Shown here one piece after another: positions 1-9,491 of a DNA stretch of 64,000 bases (position 1 is the stretch's first letter; each line of letters opens with the position of its first letter). The notes under the pieces were generated by a model. It was not told the origin of the DNA. It ran no database searches and worked only from the letters and a program-made list of their open reading frames with translations. The stretch comes from Arsukibacterium tuosuense (GTDB taxonomy: Bacteria; Pseudomonadota; Gammaproteobacteria; Steroidobacterales; GCA-2729495): the NCBI GenBank assembly GCA_945872065.1, contig CAMBYH010000008.1, positions 1-64,000 on the forward strand. Direction: 5' to 3'. The position numbers and the translations under genes were made by a program.

Positions 1-127
1 CGGCCAATGCCCCGTCCCGCCTGGACCTGGGCAGTAAAGGTACCGGACCTTAGTTTTGTTAGTTATGTCATTTCCCGCCTAAAGTCGCTAAACTTGCGGC
101 CATCTCCGGCGATATAGACCTCATTCG

Positions 128-577
128 ATGGCGCAGCTATTGCTGCTAAACGGCCCCAACCTCAACCTGCTCGGCAGCCGGGAGCCCCACCTTTACGGCT
201 CCACGACCCTGGCAGACATCGAAAAGACTGCTACCGCCGCCGCCCAGGCGGCGGGGCACGAACTGGCCACGTTCCAGACCAACTCGGAAGCCGCCCTGGT
301 AGACCGCATCCAGCAGGCTGCTGGCCACGTGGACTTTATCCTGCTCAACCCCGGCGCCCTGACCCATACCAGTGTGGCCCTGCGGGACGCCCTCCTGGCG
401 GTCGGCATCCCGTTCATCGAGATTCATCTGAGCAACGTCTACGCCCGGGAGGAATTCCGTCGGCACTCCTACGTCTCCGACGTGGCCGTTGGCGTCATCA
501 CTGGCCTCGGCGCCCAGGGTTACCTCCTGGCCCTGCAAGCGGCCTGCGCGCAACTCGCCCGGCCCCGACCCGACTAA
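128..577 (+). CDS. aroQ: Type II 3-dehydroquinate dehydratase
   Basis: Cytoplasmic enzyme that dehydrates 3-dehydroquinate to 3-dehydroshikimate, the third shikimate-pathway step. At 149 aa it has the usual type II length. The N-terminal NGPNLNLLG motif is followed by the catalytic Tyr23 (HLYG), the NPGALTH loop around residue 74, His100 in [14 protein letters not shown], and the basic RRH at 111-113. It heads aroQ-accB-accC-prmA, with accB starting 12 nt after its stop, an order known from Pseudomonas and relatives. The 127 nt before it include an AT-rich patch (about 51-100) that probably holds the promoter; I see no earlier gene end there. Confidence 0.97.
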   Translation: MAQLLLLNGPNLNLLGSREPHLYGSTTLADIEKTATAAAQAAGHELATFQTNSEAALVDRIQQAAGHVDFILLNPGALTHTSVALRDALLAVGIPFIEIHLSNVYAREEFRRHSYVSDVAVGVITGLGAQGYLLALQAACAQLARPRPD

Positions 578-589
578 GCGAGGACTTTC

Positions 590-1051
590 ATGGATATCCG
601 CAAGGTAAAGAAGCTGATCGAGCTGCTGGAAGAATCCGGCCTCGCCGAGCTTGAGATCACCGAGGGCGAGGAATCGGTGCGCATCAGTCGTCACATGACC
701 AACGCGCCGCCCCAGTACCCGATGCCTCCCCAACCCTATTTCGCCGCCCCCGCCGCAACTGGTGGTGCAGGCCCGGCCCCTCCAGCCACCCCAGCCGCTG
801 CGCCCGAGGCCACGGGCCACAAAGTCCTGTCACCCATGGTGGGCACCTACTATGAAGCGCCCGCGCCGGGCACGCCAAACTTCGTGAAGATCGGCGATCA
901 GGTCCAGGCCGGCGCCACGCTGTGCATCATCGAAGCCATGAAAATGATGAACCAGATCGAGGCCGACGTGGCCGGCAAGGTGGTTGCAGCCCTCGCGAAG
1001 AACGGTGAGCCGGTCGAGTTCGGCCAGGCGCTGTTCATTATCGAACCTTAA
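590..1051 (+). CDS. accB: Biotin carboxyl carrier protein of acetyl-CoA carboxylase
   Basis: Carries the biotin that shuttles CO2 between AccC and the carboxyltransferase in the first committed step of fatty-acid synthesis. The protein is 153 aa. Residues 1-38 form the conserved N-terminal helix region, about 40-72 are a flexible Ala/Pro-rich linker, and about 78-153 are the biotinyl domain. The biotin acceptor is Lys118 in EAMKMM. The gene lies 12 nt after aroQ and 7 nt before accC, which implies one transcript and matched expression of the two subunits. Confidence 0.98.
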   Translation: MDIRKVKKLIELLEESGLAELEITEGEESVRISRHMTNAPPQYPMPPQPYFAAPAATGGAGPAPPATPAAAPEATGHKVLSPMVGTYYEAPAPGTPNFVKIGDQVQAGATLCIIEAMKMMNQIEADVAGKVVAALAKNGEPVEFGQALFIIEP

Positions 1052-1058
1052 GCCGCCG

Positions 1059-2399
1059 ATGCTCGACAAAGTCGTCATCGCCAATCGGGGTGAGATCGCG
1101 CTGCGCATTCAACGCGCTTGCCGCGAACTGGGTATCAAGACCGTGGCCGTGCACTCGACGGCCGACGCCAGCCAGAAGCACGTGCTGCTGGCCGACGAGA
1201 CGGTGTGCATAGGCCCGCCGCCCTCTGGGCAGAGCTATCTGAACATGCCGGCCATCATCAGTGCAGCAGAGGTCACCGACGCGGTGGCCATCCACCCGGG
1301 CTACGGCTTCCTGTCCGAGAACGCCGACTTTGCCGAGCGCGTGCAACGCAGTGGCTTCATCTTTGTCGGCCCGCCCCCGGACGTCATCCGGCTGATGGGC
1401 GACAAGATCTCCGCCAAAACAGCCATGCGGGCCGCCGGCGTCCCCTGCGTGCCCGGCTCCGACGGACCTCTGGGAGAGGACGACGACGAGACCCGGGCAA
1501 TGGCCCGGTCGATCGGCTACCCCGTGATCATCAAGGCGGCCGGCGGCGGTGGTGGGAGGGGCATGCGCGTGGTGCACAGCGACGCCCACCTGCTCAATGC
1601 CATTGCGACCACCCGGGGGGAAGCGGGCTCCGCCTTCGGCAACAGCACGGTCTACATGGAGAAGTACCTGGAGAAGCCGCGGCATATTGAGTTCCAGGTA
1701 CTGGCTGATGCCCACGGCAACGCCGTCCACCTTTTCGACCGGGACTGCTCCATGCAGCGCCGGCATCAGAAGGTCCTGGAGGAGGCGCCCGCCCCAGGCA
1801 TTCCCCACGAACTGCGCATGAAGATGGGCACCCGCGTGGTCGAAGCGTGCCGGGAGATCGGCTATCGCAGCGCGGGCACCTTTGAGTTCCTCTACGAGAA
1901 TGGCGAGTTCTACTTCATCGAGATGAACACCCGGGTGCAGGTGGAGCACCCGGTGACGGAACTGATCACGGGCATCGACATCGTCAAGGAACAGCTCAAG
2001 ATTGCGGCCGGCGAGAAGCTGTCGTTTCGCCAGGAAGATCTGGTCATCCGCGGCCACGCCGTGGAGTGCCGCATCAATGCCGAGGATCCCCGCACGTTCA
2101 TGCCGTCGCCCGGCAAGGTGGATGTCTGGCACCCGCCGGGCGGTCCGGGTATTCGCGTGGACAGCCACCTTTATAGCGGCTACACCGTGCCCCCGTTCTA
2201 CGATTCGCTGGTGGCTAAGGTCATTGCGCATGGCGATGACCGGGAATCGGCCATTGCCCGCATGAGTATCGCGCTGAGCGAGATGGTGGTGGACGGCATC
2301 AAGACCAACATCCCTCTGCACCGGGATCTCTGTGAGGACGCGGCCTTTCGCCGCGGCGGCACGGACATTCACTACCTCGAGAAAAAACTGCGGATCTGA
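1059..2399 (+). CDS. accC: Biotin carboxylase subunit of acetyl-CoA carboxylase
   Basis: ATP-dependent carboxylation of biotin on AccB. At 446 aa it matches the family length. It has the N-terminal [11 protein letters not shown] motif, the ATP-grasp glycine loop (GGGGGRGMR, about residue 165), and the active-site signature [16 protein letters not shown] near residue 290. The frame is open further upstream into accB, but the ATG at 1059 gives the family's usual [14 protein letters not shown] start and a 7-nt gap after accB. It is cotranscribed with accB, and prmA follows 9 nt after its stop. Confidence 0.98.
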   Translation: MLDKVVIANRGEIALRIQRACRELGIKTVAVHSTADASQKHVLLADETVCIGPPPSGQSYLNMPAIISAAEVTDAVAIHPGYGFLSENADFAERVQRSGFIFVGPPPDVIRLMGDKISAKTAMRAAGVPCVPGSDGPLGEDDDETRAMARSIGYPVIIKAAGGGGGRGMRVVHSDAHLLNAIATTRGEAGSAFGNSTVYMEKYLEKPRHIEFQVLADAHGNAVHLFDRDCSMQRRHQKVLEEAPAPGIPHELRMKMGTRVVEACREIGYRSAGTFEFLYENGEFYFIEMNTRVQVEHPVTELITGIDIVKEQLKIAAGEKLSFRQEDLVIRGHAVECRINAEDPRTFMPSPGKVDVWHPPGGPGIRVDSHLYSGYTVPPFYDSLVAKVIAHGDDRESAIARMSIALSEMVVDGIKTNIPLHRDLCEDAAFRRGGTDIHYLEKKLRI

Positions 2400-2408
2400 G
2401 CCGCCACG

Positions 2409-3287
2409 ATGACCGAGCACTGGCTGCAGGCCGCCGTGAACTGCCCGCAGGCTGGCGTGGCGGGAGTTGAAGCGGCGTTTGAGGGACTAGGAGCCCTGGT
2501 GACCTGGACGCAGGGTGCGGACGACGAGGAAATTCTGGAGCCGGAGCCCGGGGCGACTCCCCTCTGGGCGGCCGTCCGGGTCACCGCCCTGCTCCCACCC
2601 ACCCTGCCCCGCGAGCAGGTCCTGGCAGCCTTCCCCGGAACCGAACTGCACTTCGAGATGGTCGCGGACCGGGACTGGGACGCGGAGTGGCGTCGCACCC
2701 TGAAGCCCCTGCGCTTCGGTCAGCGGCTGTGGATCTGCCCCGCGGGCCAGGCCTGTCCCGACCCAGCCGGCGTGAGTGTCCTTCTTGAGCCCGGCCTCGC
2801 CTTCGGTACCGGCACCCACCCGACCACCGCCATGTGCCTGGCGTGGCTGGACGGGCAGGCGCTGGCGGGCCAGCGGGTGCTCGACTACGGGTGCGGCTCC
2901 GGAATACTGGCGATCGGTGCACTCGCTCTGGGGGCCCTGGAGGCTATCGCTGTGGATATCGACCCGCAGGCATTGATCGCCACGGTCGACAACGCCACCC
3001 GGAACGGCTGTGGGCCCCGGCTGACCGCCGGTACGCCAGCGGAATTGCTGCCCACGGCTCGCGCTGACGCCTTTGACGTGCTGGTAGCCAACATTCTTTC
3101 TGGCCCGCTCGTCCGGCTGGCGCCGGAGCTGCGTCGCTTTGGCAGAGCGGGGACCCGGGTGGCATTGAGCGGTATCCTTGCGGACCAGGCCAGCGAGGTC
3201 ATCGCGGCATTTCAGCCGTGGGCATCTCTGGCGATTACCAATGAACAGGGCGGGTGGGTGTTGCTGACCGGGGTTGCGGCGCGCTAG
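2409..3287 (+). CDS. prmA: Ribosomal protein L11 methyltransferase
   Basis: SAM-dependent methyltransferase that trimethylates ribosomal protein L11. At 292 aa it has the typical length. The N-terminal substrate-recognition region is followed by the PrmA signature GLAFGTGTHPTT near residue 137, the SAM-binding motif VLDYGCGSGILAIGAL near 158, and the motif VANILSGPL near 225. It follows accC by 9 nt, a linkage seen in many gammaproteobacteria. The next gene begins 4 nt after its stop. Confidence 0.97.
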   Translation: MTEHWLQAAVNCPQAGVAGVEAAFEGLGALVTWTQGADDEEILEPEPGATPLWAAVRVTALLPPTLPREQVLAAFPGTELHFEMVADRDWDAEWRRTLKPLRFGQRLWICPAGQACPDPAGVSVLLEPGLAFGTGTHPTTAMCLAWLDGQALAGQRVLDYGCGSGILAIGALALGALEAIAVDIDPQALIATVDNATRNGCGPRLTAGTPAELLPTARADAFDVLVANILSGPLVRLAPELRRFGRAGTRVALSGILADQASEVIAAFQPWASLAITNEQGGWVLLTGVAAR

Positions 3288-3291
3288 CAGG

Positions 3292-4716
3292 ATGTACACC
3301 AATTGTCCCGAGTGCGGCACCGTGTTCCGCATCAGCGCCACCGAGCTGCGCGTGGCGGAAGGCTACGTGCGCTGTGGGCACTGCGGAGCCACGTTCAACG
3401 CCCTGGCGACGCTGGCCGACCAGCTGCCTCCCACGGTAACCGTCCAGCAACTCACGCTGCCGACTGATGTGGATCAGGGCGCAGCCGTCGGCACCGCAAC
3501 CATGACTCCGGAAGCGGAGCCGGAGGTTGCGGTCCCGGGCCTGCCCGCCGAACCTGAATGGCCCGCGGCGCCGCCCGAGCTGGAGGCCGCCGCAACCTAT
3601 GTCCCGCTGCCGGTCAGCGAGGACACCCTCGAGTTCGATATTCCGGAAGACAAATGGTCCAACTTCTTCGCCGGCAATAACCAGGAGCCTTCAGCACCCG
3701 CCAGCGCGCCGGAGCCGGACGTGGCCTACGCAGCCGAGGCCGACACCGTGCCCGGGAACGCGGAGGCGATGGCGGCCGAAGCCGATGTGGGCCGTGGCGT
3801 CGGCTCCGACACCGTGGACCAGGCGGGCCTCTATCGGGCGCTCGCCAGTGAAGCCGGCAACCCGGAGCAGGGTGACGACGCCGACTGGCAATCACTCCTC
3901 GCGGAGGTTCCGGACGACGAAGTCTCGCCGGAGCCGGTGTATGTGATCATCGAGGACGCCCACCGCGACGCGGCGCCGGCAGCGCCTCCGTCTCCGCTCC
4001 CCTGGGAATCTCCGCCAGAGGAAGGGGCTCTGCCGCCAGCGCCGTTGCCAGCAGACTTTGCCGTCGACCTGCCGGCAGACCCGCTCGCCGAACGCGAACG
4101 CGACCCTCTCCTGGAAACGGAACCCCAACTCCGCACAGCAGACCGCCCGTTCCTCTGGACACCGCCCGCAGCACCGGAGACACCGAGTTCCGGGCGGCGC
4201 TGGGTCTACACCGGCGGCGCTGCATTGCTCGCCCTGCTGCTTGTAATGCAAGTGCTTCACCAACAGCGGGACGAGCTGGCGACCAATCCCGCGTTGACCG
4301 AGCCCCTGCAGCGGCTTTACGCAGCGCTGGGTCTGCCCTTATGGCCCGCCTGGGATCTGCAGGCCTATCAGGTGCGCAGCTCGGAGGCGGTGGCTGATCG
4401 GAGCAGCCGGGGCGCTCTCGACATTCTCGCCCGCATTGCCGTGGTCGGTGACCAGCCGGTCGGCCTGCCCCTGGTGCGGGTCACGCTCCGCGATGGCCTC
4501 GCGAGGCCGCTGGGTTCCCGCGTCTTCCAGCCCGCGGAATACCTGGGCAAAACACCACGACCCCGGGAGCCAGTCAGTCCGGGCACGCTGATTCCCGTGG
4601 ACATCAGCCTGAAGGATCCCGGCAGGGACGCCCTGGGCTTCGACGTGGACGTGTGTGTGATGAGCCGGCGCGAAGGCCTGCTCTGCCGGTCCGAGCGCGA
4701 ACCCTTTTCGCGCTGA
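3292..4716 (+). CDS. Zinc-ribbon membrane protein, MJ0042/DUF3426 family
   Basis: A 474-aa protein with an N-terminal MJ0042-type zinc ribbon (C5xxC8 and C28xxC31), a long acidic, Ala/Pro-rich low-complexity stretch (about 50-295), one transmembrane helix (about 303-323) and a C-terminal DUF3426 domain that probably faces the periplasm. The same gene lies between prmA and fis in Pseudomonas-type genomes; its function is unknown. The frame is open to 3274, which would overlap prmA, but the ATG at 3292 puts the zinc ribbon at the N-terminus as in homologues and leaves a 4-nt gap. The linker is unusually long and acidic. Confidence 0.85.
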   Translation: MYTNCPECGTVFRISATELRVAEGYVRCGHCGATFNALATLADQLPPTVTVQQLTLPTDVDQGAAVGTATMTPEAEPEVAVPGLPAEPEWPAAPPELEAAATYVPLPVSEDTLEFDIPEDKWSNFFAGNNQEPSAPASAPEPDVAYAAEADTVPGNAEAMAAEADVGRGVGSDTVDQAGLYRALASEAGNPEQGDDADWQSLLAEVPDDEVSPEPVYVIIEDAHRDAAPAAPPSPLPWESPPEEGALPPAPLPADFAVDLPADPLAERERDPLLETEPQLRTADRPFLWTPPAAPETPSSGRRWVYTGGAALLALLLVMQVLHQQRDELATNPALTEPLQRLYAALGLPLWPAWDLQAYQVRSSEAVADRSSRGALDILARIAVVGDQPVGLPLVRVTLRDGLARPLGSRVFQPAEYLGKTPRPREPVSPGTLIPVDISLKDPGRDALGFDVDVCVMSRREGLLCRSEREPFSR

Positions 4717-5032
4717 GCGCGACGGCCCGCGGCGCTGAACTCACCTCATGAATCACGCGCAACCTTTTGTCCTCAGGGGCAGCACCGGCAACCACAGCCC
4801 TTGCGTATCAACCTGCGATTAACCACTGCGCAGATGCGCTGAACAAGAACACAGCACTCCGTTTCGTCGTGCTATGCTTTTGCTCACTCGCGAGTGGCCA
4901 ATAATTCTTCGACGATTCGCCGCGAGCATCCAGAGCTTTACAAGCGCTTGAGAATTATTGCCTTTGGTGATAGTGCCGGCAGCGGCAACACCACGATGGC
5001 AACCGGGGTTGGTCTTTCTTGGGGGGCGGGGA
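4717..5032. promoter_or_regulatory. Gene-free leader upstream of fis
   Basis: A 316-nt stretch with no convincing coding sequence. It is more AT-rich than its flanks between about 4850 and 4965. It contains a perfect 12-bp palindrome (CACTCGCGAGTG, 4885-4896) and a 10-nt inverted repeat (CAATAATTCT at 4899-4908, AGAATTATTG at 4951-4960). It probably holds the fis promoter and control elements. The dusB gene that usually precedes fis in this class is not here. Confidence 0.55.
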
Positions 5033-5347
5033 GTGGTAGCGAAAAAGGTACGCAGCAAAAACTCAATCAGGAAGCACGCTTCGCCACGCCAGGGTGCTTC
5101 CACCATTCGCGTCCGGAACCGCCCGCTCCGGGACTCCACTGAAGAAGCCCTGCAGAAATACTTTGGCGATCTCAACGGCCATCGGCCGGGGGATCTGTAT
5201 GAACTGGTTCTGGGCGAAGTCGAAGAACCCCTCTTCAAGACGGTGCTGGACTACACCAAGGGCAACCAGAGCGTGGCGGCCGAGATCCTTGGGATCAATC
5301 GCGCCACCTTGCGCAAGAAACTCCGGCATTACCAGCTGCTCGGCTAG
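5033..5347 (+). CDS. fis: DNA-binding protein Fis
   Basis: Small nucleoid-associated, DNA-bending regulator. The start chosen is GTG at 5033, giving 104 aa, close to the ~98 aa of the family, with a purine-rich GGGGAG just before it. A basic N-terminal arm is followed by the helical core (LYELVLGEVEEPLFKTVL) and the C-terminal helix-turn-helix (GNQSVAAEILGINRATLRKK). It stands alone after a 316-nt leader instead of being the second gene of dusB-fis. purH follows 54 nt downstream. The frame is open back to 4958, but the extra residues do not look coding. Confidence 0.93.
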   Translation: MVAKKVRSKNSIRKHASPRQGASTIRVRNRPLRDSTEEALQKYFGDLNGHRPGDLYELVLGEVEEPLFKTVLDYTKGNQSVAAEILGINRATLRKKLRHYQLLG

Positions 5348-5401
5348 CGCGGCGGCGGGTAGCGTGGCAACGGGCAGTTTGGCGGCGTGTAGAGCGATGG
5401 C

Positions 5402-6946
5402 ATGAGGCGCGCACTGATCAGCGTGTCCGACAAGGCCGGCGTGGTCGATCTCGCGACCCGGCTCCGGGGCTTGGGTTTCGACCTGATCTCCACCGGCGGC
5501 ACAGCTGCCACGCTGCGAAACGCCAGCCTGCCGGTTACGGATGTGTCTGAAATCACTGGCTTTCCCGAAATCATGGACGGGCGGGTAAAAACCCTCCATC
5601 CCGCCATTCACGGGGGCCTGCTGGGCCGTCGTGCCGTGGACGACGCAGTAATGCGCGAGCACGGCATCGGCCCCATCGACCTGCTGGTGGTCAATCTCTA
5701 TCCCTTTGAAGCCACGGTAAGCCGCCCGGACTGCACGCGGGACGACGCCATCGAGAACATCGACGTCGGCGGGCCGGCAATGCTCCGGGCCGCGGCGAAG
5801 AACCACGCCTTCGTGGCCGTGCTGGTGGATCCGGCAGACTACGGGCGCGTCCTCAGTGAACTCGAGCAGAACGGCAGCGTGGGCTTCGACACGCGCCGCT
5901 ACCTCGCCCGCAAGGCATTCGCCCACACAGCCAGCTACGACGCCGCCGTCTTCAACTGGCTGCGCCAGGCTGATGGGGACACCGCACTGCCCGTCCGCTA
6001 CCCGCTGGGACTGACCTTGCGGGACACCCTGCGCTACGGCGAGAACCCGCATCAGCGGGCGGGCCTGTATACGGTGCCCGGTGGTGCTGCGGATACCGTG
6101 GTGGGTGCGACGTTCCGCCAGGGGAAAGAGCTGTCCTTCAATAATCTGGCGGATGCGGATGCGGCCCTCGAGTGCGTGCGTACTCTGGCGGCGCCCGCCT
6201 GCGTGATCGTGAAACACGCGAACCCCTGCGGCGTGGGCCTGGCCACCTCCACCACAGCTGCTTATGAGAAAGCCTATGCGACGGATCCCACCTCCGCCTT
6301 CGGGGGCATCATCGCCTTCAACACCACCGTGGATGGCGCGCTGGCAACCCTGATCATCGAGCGGCAGTTCGTTGAGGTGATGGTGGCTCCGGCCTACACA
6401 CCCGAAGCCCTGATGGCGCTGGCCCGCAAACCAAACATTCGCGTGCTCGAGACGGGGCCGCTGCGCCCGGTGCTACCGCCGGGATTGCGGGTTGAGCAAC
6501 TCGAAGGTGGCATGCTGGTGCAGGACGCAGACGTGGCAACGCTCTCCGCGGATGACCTGCGCGTCGTCACCCAACGCCAGCCGACTGCCACCGAGCGGGC
6601 CGACGCGGAACTGGCCTGGAAGCTGGTGCGTTCGGTGAAGTCCAACGCGATCCTGTTGGTCCGGGACGGCGCCACCATTGGCATCGGCGCCGGCCAGATG
6701 AGCCGGGTGATGAGTGTGCGCATAGCGGCCTGGAAAGCCGAGGAAGCGGGCCTGAAGACCGCCGGCACCGCCCTCGCCTCTGACGCCTTCTTTCCATTCC
6801 GGGATGGCGTGGACCTGGCGGCCAGTTTTGGCATCCGCACCCTCATTCAGCCCGGTGGCTCGGTGCGGGACGCGGAAGTGATCGCCGCCGCAGACGAGCA
6901 CGGCATGGCCATGCTGTTCACCGGCATGCGGCACTTCAGGCACTAG
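5402..6946 (+). CDS. purH: Bifunctional AICAR transformylase/IMP cyclohydrolase
   Basis: Catalyses the last two steps of de novo IMP synthesis. At 514 aa it is close to the usual ~525. The N-terminal MGS-like IMP cyclohydrolase domain ([12 protein letters not shown] through [10 protein letters not shown], about 1-195) precedes the transformylase domain, which has the Lys-His pair in [10 protein letters not shown], an AFGGIIAF motif and the C-terminal [10 protein letters not shown] and MLFTGMRHF motifs. purD starts 2 nt after its stop, so the two are a translationally close pair, as in most gammaproteobacteria. Confidence 0.98.
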   Translation: MRRALISVSDKAGVVDLATRLRGLGFDLISTGGTAATLRNASLPVTDVSEITGFPEIMDGRVKTLHPAIHGGLLGRRAVDDAVMREHGIGPIDLLVVNLYPFEATVSRPDCTRDDAIENIDVGGPAMLRAAAKNHAFVAVLVDPADYGRVLSELEQNGSVGFDTRRYLARKAFAHTASYDAAVFNWLRQADGDTALPVRYPLGLTLRDTLRYGENPHQRAGLYTVPGGAADTVVGATFRQGKELSFNNLADADAALECVRTLAAPACVIVKHANPCGVGLATSTTAAYEKAYATDPTSAFGGIIAFNTTVDGALATLIIERQFVEVMVAPAYTPEALMALARKPNIRVLETGPLRPVLPPGLRVEQLEGGMLVQDADVATLSADDLRVVTQRQPTATERADAELAWKLVRSVKSNAILLVRDGATIGIGAGQMSRVMSVRIAAWKAEEAGLKTAGTALASDAFFPFRDGVDLAASFGIRTLIQPGGSVRDAEVIAAADEHGMAMLFTGMRHFRH

Positions 6947-6948
6947 CC

Positions 6949-8235
6949 ATGAAGATCCTCGTCGTCGGCGGTGGTGGTCGCGAACACGCTCTGGCCTGGA
7001 AACTGGCCCAGTCGAAGGATGTCGAGGAAGTCATTGTCGCGCCCGGTAATGCAGGCACTGCACTGGAGCCGAAGGTGCGGAATGCGCCGGTCGCTGCAGA
7101 GGACATCGACGCGCTCCTGAAACTCGCGAAGGAAGAGCACGTAGGGCTGACCGTGATCGGCCCCGAGGCACCCCTCGCCGCCGGTATCGTCGACCGCTTC
7201 TGGAACTCCGGCCTGCGCTGCTTTGGCCCCCGCAAACAGGCAGCGCGCCTGGAAAGCTCCAAGACCTTCGCCAAGGAATTCATGGTCCGCCATCGGATTC
7301 CGACGGCGCACCACGCGTCTTTCACCGATCTTGAGGAGGCGCAGGTCTACCTGGAGCAGGTGGGCGCTCCGATTGTCGTCAAGGCCGACGGACTCGCCGC
7401 CGGCAAGGGCGTGGTGGTCGCGCAGACGCTCAAGGAAGCCCACGCAGCCGTGACGGAGATGCTGGGCGAGCGCAGTTTTGGTGACGCGGGCGCCCGGGTG
7501 GTCATCGAGGAGTTTCTGGTCGGCGAGGAGGCGAGCTTCATCGCGATGGTCGGCGTCGACGGCGCGATCCTGCCGCTCGCCACGTCCCAAGATCACAAGG
7601 CCCGGGACGATGGGGACTTGGGGCCGAACACCGGCGGCATGGGCGCCTATTCACCCGCGCCAGTGGTTACCGCTGCCATTGCCCAGCGCGTGATGAACGA
7701 AGTGCTGCGCCCGGTCGTGGAGGGTCTGCGGGAAGAAGGCGTGCGCTACACAGGCTTCCTCTATGCGGGCCTGATGATCGGCCCGGACGGTACGCCAAAG
7801 GTCCTCGAGTTCAACTGCCGCTTCGGCGACCCGGAAACCCAGCCCATTCTTTTTCGCCTGAAGTCCGACCTGCTGCGCCTGATCGACGCCGCGCTGGACG
7901 GCAAGCTCGGCAAAACCAAAGTCGAGTGGGACCCGCGCCCCGCCGTCGGCGTCGTGATGGCCGCCGGTGGTTACCCGGGCGACTACCGCAAAGGCGACGA
8001 GATCTCGGGCCTGCCTGCTGCTTCACCCACCAGCAAGGTCTTCCATGCGGGCACCGGGGTCGACGCCGGCGGGAAGATCGTGACGCGGGGCGGGAGAGTT
8101 CTGTGTGTTGTCGGCACCGGCGACACAGTGAAGGCGGCGCAGGCCGAGGCCTACCGGGTGATCGAGCAGATCCGCTTCGAGGGCGCGCTTTACCGCCGGG
8201 ACATCGGCTACCGCGCCATCGCCCGCGGGCTGTAG
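6949..8235 (+). CDS. purD: Phosphoribosylamine-glycine ligase
   Basis: ATP-grasp ligase that joins glycine to phosphoribosylamine, the second step of purine synthesis. It is 428 aa, the standard length. Visible motifs are the N-terminal VVGGGGREHALAWKL, VKADGLAAGKGV in the ATP-grasp region, and the PurD signature GPNTGGMGAYSPAP near residue 225, with CRFGDPETQ at the metal site. It lies 2 nt after purH. A methyltransferase gene follows 9 nt downstream and may share the transcript. Confidence 0.98.
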   Translation: MKILVVGGGGREHALAWKLAQSKDVEEVIVAPGNAGTALEPKVRNAPVAAEDIDALLKLAKEEHVGLTVIGPEAPLAAGIVDRFWNSGLRCFGPRKQAARLESSKTFAKEFMVRHRIPTAHHASFTDLEEAQVYLEQVGAPIVVKADGLAAGKGVVVAQTLKEAHAAVTEMLGERSFGDAGARVVIEEFLVGEEASFIAMVGVDGAILPLATSQDHKARDDGDLGPNTGGMGAYSPAPVVTAAIAQRVMNEVLRPVVEGLREEGVRYTGFLYAGLMIGPDGTPKVLEFNCRFGDPETQPILFRLKSDLLRLIDAALDGKLGKTKVEWDPRPAVGVVMAAGGYPGDYRKGDEISGLPAASPTSKVFHAGTGVDAGGKIVTRGGRVLCVVGTGDTVKAAQAEAYRVIEQIRFEGALYRRDIGYRAIARGL

Positions 8236-8244
8236 GGGGAAGCC

Positions 8245-8706
8245 ATGAACGCCCTCGAAACCAGAATCCCGCCGCCTCTCGCCGGCCTGCTCATGGGCGT
8301 CGTCGCCTGGCTGGCCTCGTCCGCCTTCGCGCCGACCACCCTGCCCTTTCTGGTCCGGCTCGGGAGTGCTATCGCGTTCGTTGTCCTGGGCCTCGCCCTG
8401 GCCGGTGCCGGGGCCCGCACGGTCAGCAGGGCCAAGACCACGCTGAATCCGATCAGACCGGATACCTCGACCGCGCTGGCCACTTCCGGCATCTACGCCT
8501 ACACACGCAACCCGATGTACCTGGGCATGGCTGCATGGCTGCTGGGCTGGTCCGCCTGGCTCGGCACGCTCGCCGGCCTTGTTGGCGCCCCGCTGTTCGT
8601 GCTCTACATGAACCGGTTCCAGATCGGACCAGAGGAGCGCGCCCTCGCAGGGCTTTTCGGCGCGGACTTTGCCGCCTACCGGGCGCGCGTCCGCCGCTGG
8701 CTATAG
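8245..8706 (+). CDS. Isoprenylcysteine/phospholipid methyltransferase family membrane protein
   Basis: A 153-aa integral membrane protein of the ICMT/PEMT superfamily. Hydrophobic segments lie at about 10-30, 35-57 and 88-118. The C-terminal half carries the family signature: TSGIYAYTRNPMYLG (SAM-binding side), then Q-I-G-PEERAL, FGADF and YRARVRRW. The family methylates small lipids or isoprenoids in the membrane; the substrate cannot be told from sequence. It starts 9 nt after purD with a GGGGGA ribosome-binding site, so it may be the tail of the purHD transcript. Confidence 0.8.
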   Translation: MNALETRIPPPLAGLLMGVVAWLASSAFAPTTLPFLVRLGSAIAFVVLGLALAGAGARTVSRAKTTLNPIRPDTSTALATSGIYAYTRNPMYLGMAAWLLGWSAWLGTLAGLVGAPLFVLYMNRFQIGPEERALAGLFGADFAAYRARVRRWL

Positions 8707-8728
8707 GCTTGAGTCAGCTCTTGCCCTC

Positions 8729-9142
8729 ATGATTCCTGCCGACCCGGCTATCCGGCGCCGCTGGCTGATTGGCATCGGGCTATTCGCCGCTGGATGGTTC
8801 CTCTTGCTGGGGCCCGTTGCCAATGCGCTCTACGGCCTGCCAGGGGCGGCGCCAAGCAGCGCCCTCCAGGCGAACCGGCTTATCTACGAGGAGCTGGTGA
8901 AGCTGGTAATGCTGCTGGGTGTGGCGGGGCTGACCGCCTGGCTGGGGACAAAGACACTGACAACCCGGTCATTTCCGCCTGCCGGGCTGCGGGTGCCTTT
9001 CCAGATGAGCATCAACCAGGGTAGTGCCGCGGTCTTGCCGGGCATCGGCCTGCTGCTGGTCGCACTCGTTACGGTCGGGTTTCGCCTTGCGTCGCTGCGC
9101 GTGACGCTGGAACTGGCGGCGGTATTGCGGCGGGTTGGCTAA
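8729..9142 (+). CDS. Uncharacterised small membrane protein
   Basis: A 137-aa hydrophobic protein that I do not recognise. Predicted membrane segments are about 13-32, 53-72 and 100-122, with basic residues (RRR at about 9-11) before the first helix favouring an inside N-terminus. It starts 22 nt after the methyltransferase gene. The frame is open into that gene, but ATG 8729 fits best. Composition matches its neighbours. It is convergent with the toxin gene, whose stop is only 10 nt away. Confidence 0.55.
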   Translation: MIPADPAIRRRWLIGIGLFAAGWFLLLGPVANALYGLPGAAPSSALQANRLIYEELVKLVMLLGVAGLTAWLGTKTLTTRSFPPAGLRVPFQMSINQGSAAVLPGIGLLLVALVTVGFRLASLRVTLELAAVLRRVG

Positions 9143-9152
9143 AACAGTCGGA

Positions 9153-9491
9153 CTAAATGGGCAGCAACGCCCGCAACGACTTTCGAACCTGCTGCTGATC
9201 CCCGGGCCCGAGCTGGCCAACCTTCCGCAGGATCAAACCCTGATCCAGAGTGAACAACTTCATCCGGACGACTGACCGGGACGGCAGTCCTGCAGCCGCC
9301 TGACCCTTCACCGGAACATCGAGTAGCCACGCCGGATTGTCGGCACTCGTGATCATTGCCAGGACGGATCGCCCCGGATTCTCCCCAAGCGCCCGCGTGT
9401 TGGACAGCACCAGGGCTGGACGTCGGCGCGTGGCCGCGCGGTCGGTAAAGGGAAACGGCACCACGACCACGTCGAAAGCGTCATAGGTCAC
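9153..9491 (-). CDS. PemK/MazF-family toxin
   Basis: Probable endoribonuclease toxin of a type II toxin-antitoxin module. It is 112 aa with the PemK/MazF N-terminal strand motif DVVVVPFPFTDR, then RRPALVLSN, and a C-terminal VRMKLFTLDQ strand like the family's VR..K..TLD. The start is a GTG at 9491. Its first 11 nt overlap the end of the antitoxin gene upstream, so translation is likely coupled. Known members cleave mRNA and are held inactive by the partner antitoxin. Cleavage specificity is unknown. Confidence 0.85.
   Translation of the reverse strand: MTYDAFDVVVVPFPFTDRAATRRRPALVLSNTRALGENPGRSVLAMITSADNPAWLLDVPVKGQAAAGLPSRSVVRMKLFTLDQGLILRKVGQLGPGDQQQVRKSLRALLPI

Noticed and set aside
1-127. 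Possible gene end at the left edge
   Set aside because: One plus-strand frame is open until about 115, but it has no recognisable protein character and too little sequence to judge.
4894-5142. 82-codon frame upstream of and overlapping fis
   Set aside because: It conflicts with the fis frame and has no similarity to any family; the region reads as a leader.
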